Source: Bacteroidota bacterium (lineage in GTDB: Bacteria > Bacteroidota > Bacteroidia > Chitinophagales > Chitinophagaceae). From it: a DNA stretch of 28,589 nt. The position numbers and the translations under genes were made by a program. The stretch spans positions 1 through 28,589 of the forward strand of contig JAEZRL010000131.1 in the NCBI GenBank assembly GCA_023440945.1, in the 5' to 3' direction. This document shows positions 24,990 through 28,589 of the stretch, one piece after another; within the stretch, counting starts at the first letter, position 1, and every line of letters starts with the position of its first letter. The notes beneath the pieces were generated by a model. The model had not been told where the DNA came from. It saw nothing but the letters and a program-made list of their open reading frames with translations, and made no database searches.

Positions 24990-27439
24990 TTCAAATTATT
25001 AATTAAGGCAATGATCACCGAGGCAAGCGATACTACTGCTGAAGTAATCCCAACTACTTCACCGGTTGTAAGTTTGTTTCTTCTTATTGGTTCTTTAGGA
25101 ACAAAGATTTCATCACCTGCTTTTATTATAGGATAGGATTTGAAGAATAAAAAGCTTTTTACTTTTCTTGCATTACCATTAGCGCCCAATACAAATGATT
25201 TGCGCTTTAATGCTAAACTGGAAAAACCACCCGCCTTGTTGATATAATATTTCATGTTCTTGCCTTCCTGGAAAGCAAACTGCGTAGGAAATAATACCTC
25301 GCCTCTCACTTTTACGGCAGCATTTCTTTTTGGAACAAATAAAATATCTCCGTTTTCAAGAATAAGATCATTTGTTATCCCTGGCTTCTTCATCACTTCT
25401 TCAAGATTGATACCGATAAGATCATAAGGCGTTACAGCTTCTGAACGTAGCGAATCTTCATTTCTTAAATAGCTGGTATCTGATTCCTGGTTTATCAGTT
25501 TCTCAACTTTTTTTGTTTTTAATTCTGTTTGAATATTGGCAATGTTCAATCTTCTTAACGAAGCAGCAGATTCGTCGGCGGTACTTTTAAACCCACCGGC
25601 TCTTTCAATAAGATTACTGATCTTTTCATCTATTGAATTAATAACATATTCACCCGGATACATCACTTCCCCATCAACTGTTACTGTTTTCTGCGTAAAA
25701 TATCCAGGATTGGTTCTTATTATTACAACATCAAACGGTTGTAAATAATATCTGTTTTGATCAAGCTGAAGATCCTTGTCTGTGTTCACCTGAATAATCT
25801 TTGCAATCTGTGTGGAAGAAGAAGTTACATCGGCATTCTTTACACGGCGTGCAATTTCAATACGCATTCCTGTTGCAGCTTCTGTAAATCCGCCGGCTTG
25901 ATAAACAAGATCTTTAACACTTAAGCTGTCTTTATAATTATAAATTCCAGGGCTTCTTACTTCACCTTGTACAGTAACTTTTAAACTGTCTCTTAAATCG
26001 AAAATGGAAGATATGTTAACTACATCTTCCCTTTTCAAGGGGATGTCAGTTTCTGTCCCATTAATAATTCCCGTAACGTTAAAAGGAACCGCCTGTAACG
26101 TTAAATCATCATTCAATCTTGTTATTTCACCACGTTGAGTAAACGCATCTTCTTTTAAACCATCGGCTTTTGCGATTAACTGTTTCAGTGTTAATCCCGG
26201 TGTCAATTCAAAATCGCCGGGACGCATAACAGCGCCTTCGATAGCAACCCTATTTGCATAACGATCCAATATTTTTCCAACAGTTATCACATCGCTGCTC
26301 TGTAGCTGATAAGCATCATAATTACTACTTTCGACATCGGTTACTTTACGTTCTTTATCTGTAAGCGCTGTTATCTTAACAGACGAACGATAAGCCGAAT
26401 CAGTGAACCCGCCGGCATAAGTAATCACATCCTGCAGATTATCTCCCGGCTTCAATTCATAAATAGCAGGCCGCTTCACTTCTCCTTTTATATTTACACG
26501 CATTTTATAAAAAGGAATGCGAATAACATCCTGATCTCTTAAACGCTCATTACCCTGTAGTTTACCGGTTAATAAAAAATCATACAGATCAATTGTATCA
26601 ATTACTTCGTTACTGCGTAGCAGTTGAATATTTCTGTAGCTTCCGTTTATGTTTGGACCCCCAGCCAAATACAATGCATTGAAAACGGTTGACAAAGACG
26701 ATACTGTATAAGAACCTGGTTTTTTTGCTTCGCCAACAATAGTAACCTGGATGCTTTTTATTGCGCCGAGACTCACCTGTACTCGTGTGTTGCCGGTGTT
26801 GATAGCTTTATAAATTGTGGAAGCAAGCTTGCTTCTTATTTTCACGGTTGCATCTTCTATCGTTAAACCACTAACATAAACAGGCCCAACATTTGGAATA
26901 TAAATATTTCCTTCAGGAGATACTTTTAATTTATAATTCGCTTCTGAATATCCAAATACATCAATTATCAATTCATCATCAGGACCTAAACGGTAATTGG
27001 CTGGCGTGGCAAGCCGTAAATTTGGTTCGAAAGTTAAAGAAGAAGTATTAAAAAGCTGCGAACCAAAAATGCTTGAATCAATGCTTTCTTTTTTTACCGG
27101 CAAATTATTTTGGTAGATTTTTCTGCCGGTTGTATCGTTGTTGAAATTATTATTGTTGTAGGTATTGTTCGTTCCGCTGGTGCTTGTACCCATTGTTAAT
27201 TGCTGAATACGAGCATGTAATTTATCTATTTCGTCCTGTGGCATTCCCTTTGATGCAGCAATTCTTTCTGCCTGTTCAAGCGTAATATTCGATTGCTGAA
27301 GCCTGTTATAATAACTAATGATCTCTGCATCGCTTAAATTATCTACCTGGATCGTTCTTAAATCCTGTTTCAGCAGATCCTGTGAAAAAACATTTGCAGA
27401 AACGATCAGCATAAAAACAACAAAAAGTATTCTTTTCAT
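24986..27439 (-). CDS. Wza-like outer-membrane polysaccharide exporter with six SLBB domains
   Basis: This 817-residue protein has a signal peptide (MKRILFVVFMLIVSANVFSQ) with no lipobox cysteine, then a low-complexity stretch with many N and T (85-104). A poly-export domain spans about 144-225 (YRLGPDDELIIDVFGYSE...). Six SLBB repeats of the form VxGEVxxPGxY...AGGF start near residues 231, 314, 396, 486, 585 and 707. A hydrophobic C-terminal helix (794-814) could insert in the outer membrane, as in Wza. E. coli Wza has far fewer SLBB domains and is a lipoprotein, so this is the longer Bacteroidota form with a taller periplasmic column. It heads the export operon and is translationally coupled to wzz. 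Confidence 0.92.
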   Translation of the reverse strand: MKRILFVVFMLIVSANVFSQDLLKQDLRTIQVDNLSDAEIISYYNRLQQSNITLEQAERIAASKGMPQDEIDKLHARIQQLTMGTSTSGTNNTYNNNNFNNDTTGRKIYQNNLPVKKESIDSSIFGSQLFNTSSLTFEPNLRLATPANYRLGPDDELIIDVFGYSEANYKLKVSPEGNIYIPNVGPVYVSGLTIEDATVKIRSKLASTIYKAINTGNTRVQVSLGAIKSIQVTIVGEAKKPGSYTVSSLSTVFNALYLAGGPNINGSYRNIQLLRSNEVIDTIDLYDFLLTGKLQGNERLRDQDVIRIPFYKMRVNIKGEVKRPAIYELKPGDNLQDVITYAGGFTDSAYRSSVKITALTDKERKVTDVESSNYDAYQLQSSDVITVGKILDRYANRVAIEGAVMRPGDFELTPGLTLKQLIAKADGLKEDAFTQRGEITRLNDDLTLQAVPFNVTGIINGTETDIPLKREDVVNISSIFDLRDSLKVTVQGEVRSPGIYNYKDSLSVKDLVYQAGGFTEAATGMRIEIARRVKNADVTSSSTQIAKIIQVNTDKDLQLDQNRYYLQPFDVVIIRTNPGYFTQKTVTVDGEVMYPGEYVINSIDEKISNLIERAGGFKSTADESAASLRRLNIANIQTELKTKKVEKLINQESDTSYLRNEDSLRSEAVTPYDLIGINLEEVMKKPGITNDLILENGDILFVPKRNAAVKVRGEVLFPTQFAFQEGKNMKYYINKAGGFSSLALKRKSFVLGANGNARKVKSFLFFKSYPIIKAGDEIFVPKEPIRRNKLTTGEVVGITSAVVSLASVIIALINNLK

Positions 27440-27570
27440 AGTCTCGTAATGTAAGTACTGCTTAGCAGCAGATGATTTGGTTTTTTAAATAGGTTTTATG
27501 ATGAAGGTTAATTAAAGCAACGAAAAAGCAATTGATATTTATTGTGTCCTTTTAATTTTATATGTATTTT

Positions 27571-27640
27571 TTACCGGCTATAGTGCTACTGTTAAGCTTC
27601 GTTGTGTCACTCACTTCAAGGTTCTGTTCTTTGGCCGGCA
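27571..27640 (-). repeat. dispersed nested-palindrome repeat, copy 3 (best-preserved ends)
   Basis: ACCGGC (27573-27578) and GCCGGC (27634-27639) form inverted ends of a 67-base unit. The core GTTGTGTCACTCACTTCAA starts at 27601, exactly 30 bases from TTACCGGC as in copy 1, and GTTCTG follows in both. TACTGTTA and CTTCGTTG are shared with copy 2. Confidence 0.72.
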
Positions 27641-27715
27641 ATTTACATTCATCTTAATAAAGTAGCTTCCTTTTATATAAATTCAAAGCTTCGCCACATG
27701 AGCCACATTAGTTTC

Positions 27716-27752
27716 AAAAAAAAGTACCGATCAAAAAAATGGACCGATACTT
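27716..27752 (-). terminator. intrinsic terminator in the leader
   Basis: On the minus strand AAGTATCGGTC (27752-27742) pairs along 11 bp, two of them G-U, with GATCGGTACTT (27732-27722), and eight T follow. On the plus strand the same arms have C-A mismatches, so the hairpin belongs to minus-strand RNA. It may end the acetyltransferase transcript or act as an attenuator for the exporter operon. Confidence 0.75.
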
Positions 27753-27806
27753 AATATTTAAAGCAGTTTCAATTAGTACTCATTGTATGCCTTCTAATCC
27801 GTTTCA
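27716..27806 (-). ncRNA. candidate 90-nt leader RNA or attenuator
   Basis: If transcription begins near 27806 it would stop at the terminator after about 90 bases. The segment before the terminator can form a nested stem, GCAGT with ACTGC outside and ATTAG with CTAAT inside. It could be a small RNA or a regulated leader. The inference depends on the promoter being real. Confidence 0.35.
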
Positions 27807-27812
27807 CTGCGA

Positions 27813-27841
27813 CAAATATAGTTATTTTACAATCCCACCAA
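27813..27841 (-). promoter_or_regulatory. promoter upstream of the exporter operon leader
   Basis: On the minus strand TTG (27841-27839) is followed after 18 bases by TATATTTG (27820-27813), a near-ideal Bacteroidota promoter. It begins 28 bases past the acetyltransferase stop and about 370 bases before the exporter start codon. Confidence 0.6.
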
Positions 27842-27868
27842 CCCTTATAAGCATTCTTTAAGCACTCT

Positions 27869-28459
27869 TTATCCGTTCTTTATGCCGGTAGTTTTTTTAA
27901 CAAGATCATTTTTTAATTCATAACGCTCATTTGTTTCCAAACAAACTGCTATGCCCTGTGCATCAAATAAAAGGCGATGACCAAACTCGCTTATCCATCC
28001 TGTTTGCCTTGCCGGATTACCGGTAACCAAAGCATAGGGTTTTACATTTTTTGTAACAACAGCACCGGCACCAACAAAAGCATATTCGCCAATTTCATTT
28101 CCGCAAACAATGGTAGCATTAGCACCGATGCTGGCACCTTTTTTTACAAGCGTTTTTTTGTATTCATGTTTTCGAACAATAGCGCTTCGTGGATTAATAA
28201 CATTTGTAAAAACCATGGAAGGCCCAAGAAAAACATCATCTTCACAAACAACACCTTCATAAATTGAAACGTTATTTTGCACTTTTACATTCTTTCCTAA
28301 AATAACATTTGAACTGATAACAACATTCTGCCCGATGTTACAATTATCTCCAATAACACTGTTTGTCATAATGTGAGAAAAGTGCCAGATAGTAACGCCT
28401 TTGCCAATTTTACAAGGTTCGTCAATATAAGAAGATGGATGCACAAAATAGTCACTCAT
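27869..28459 (-). CDS. wlbB: UDP-amino-uronate N-acetyltransferase, WbpD/WlbB-type
   Basis: This 196-residue left-handed beta-helix acyltransferase has hexapeptide repeats across about residues 15-160 (IGKGVTIWHFSHI, IGDNCNIGQNVVISSNVILG, VQNNVSIYEGV, IGANATIVCGNEIGEYAFVGAGAVV). The stretch GPSMVFTNVINPRS (about 99-112) and the end NPARQTGWISEFGHRL are characteristic of WbpD/WlbB, which acetylates the 3-amino group of UDP-2-acetamido-3-amino-2,3-dideoxy-glucuronate. The product, a diacetylated amino-uronate, would feed the polymer. The oxidase and aminotransferase that make its substrate (WlbA/WlbC type) are not in the window and may lie past the right edge. The gene has its own promoter. Confidence 0.88.
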   Translation of the reverse strand: MSDYFVHPSSYIDEPCKIGKGVTIWHFSHIMTNSVIGDNCNIGQNVVISSNVILGKNVKVQNNVSIYEGVVCEDDVFLGPSMVFTNVINPRSAIVRKHEYKKTLVKKGASIGANATIVCGNEIGEYAFVGAGAVVTKNVKPYALVTGNPARQTGWISEFGHRLLFDAQGIAVCLETNERYELKNDLVKKTTGIKNG

Positions 28460-28475
28460 AAAACGAGTTTAGATT

Positions 28476-28503
28476 CAAATATAGAGAGATTACAAAATGC
28501 AAA
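28476..28503 (-). promoter_or_regulatory. promoter of the acetyltransferase gene
   Basis: On the minus strand TTTG (28503-28500) is followed after 16 bases by TATATTTG (28483-28476), a match to the Bacteroidota consensus. Transcription would start near 28470, about ten bases before the ATG at 28459. Between 28504 and the right edge I see no coding sequence. Confidence 0.6.
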
Positions 28504-28589
28504 TAAACGTTTATCATTGTTAAAGAGAATTGTTCTACATTTCAATCCTGCAACAACTGTTTATGAAGCAACGCTATTATTCATTAGAT

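Larger units (their letters stand above)
27440..27868 (-). other. non-coding leader region of the export operon
   Basis: This 429-base stretch has no gene. It holds, in minus-strand order, a promoter (27841-27813), a structured 90-base segment ending in a terminator hairpin (to 27716), the third copy of the dispersed repeat (27640-27571), and about 130 bases of AT-rich sequence before the exporter ATG. A short stem CTGCT/AGCAG lies about 35 bases before that ATG. No second TAnnTTTG promoter nearer to the gene was found. Confidence 0.6.

Overview
This window looks like chromosomal DNA from a member of the Bacteroidota, most likely a Chitinophagaceae-type organism. The evidence is the AT-rich sequence, weak or absent Shine-Dalgarno sites, promoter elements of the Bacteroidota type (TTG, about 19 bp, TAnnTTTG), a Wza-like exporter with many SLBB repeats, and the family flavour of the housekeeping genes. 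There are no rRNA or tRNA genes, no transposase, no phage genes and no CRISPR array.

Layout. 1-3374 is all on the minus strand: the start of an HddA-type heptose-7-phosphate kinase running off the left edge, rsmG, a DUF3307 membrane protein, a SatD-like regulator with a C-terminal helix-turn-helix, and a PyrR-like phosphoribosyltransferase. 3470-11119 is on the plus strand: an iron-sulfur oxidoreductase, a flippase and a GT4 glycosyltransferase (one probable operon), then lepA, a Na+/H+ antiporter and a short hibernation factor (HPF). A small STAS-like gene (minus) is divergent from clpC (plus, to 14249).

From 28459 down to 14323 runs a minus-strand polysaccharide locus, in transcription order: a WbpD/WlbB-type sugar N-acetyltransferase, a 429-bp leader region, Wza-like exporter, Wzz-like chain-length protein, Wzx flippase, Wzy polymerase, a GT2-GT4 fusion, a GT4, UDP-glucuronate 4-epimerase, rfbB, rfbC and rfbA. 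It ends at a bidirectional terminator shared with clpC. This is a Wzx/Wzy-dependent capsule, EPS or O-antigen system. The precursors implied are a dTDP-6-deoxy sugar, UDP-galacturonate and an N-acetylated amino-uronate. Not seen here are rfbD, an initiating sugar-phosphate transferase and a Wzc-type kinase.

The less ordinary signals are: (1) a promoter of the SatD-like regulator covered by palindromes TATAGT...ACTATA repeated at exactly 29-bp spacing, with a regulator that joins a cyclase-like core to an HTH; (2) four dispersed, nested-palindrome elements of about 67 bp in intergenic DNA, one of which reaches the apparent 5' end of rfbC; (3) a promoter followed within 100 bp by an intrinsic terminator in the long leader of the export operon, suggesting attenuation or a small RNA; (4) a STAS-like protein whose phospho-serine position is acidic. 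All functional statements are homology judgements made by reading the translated sequence; no database search was run.
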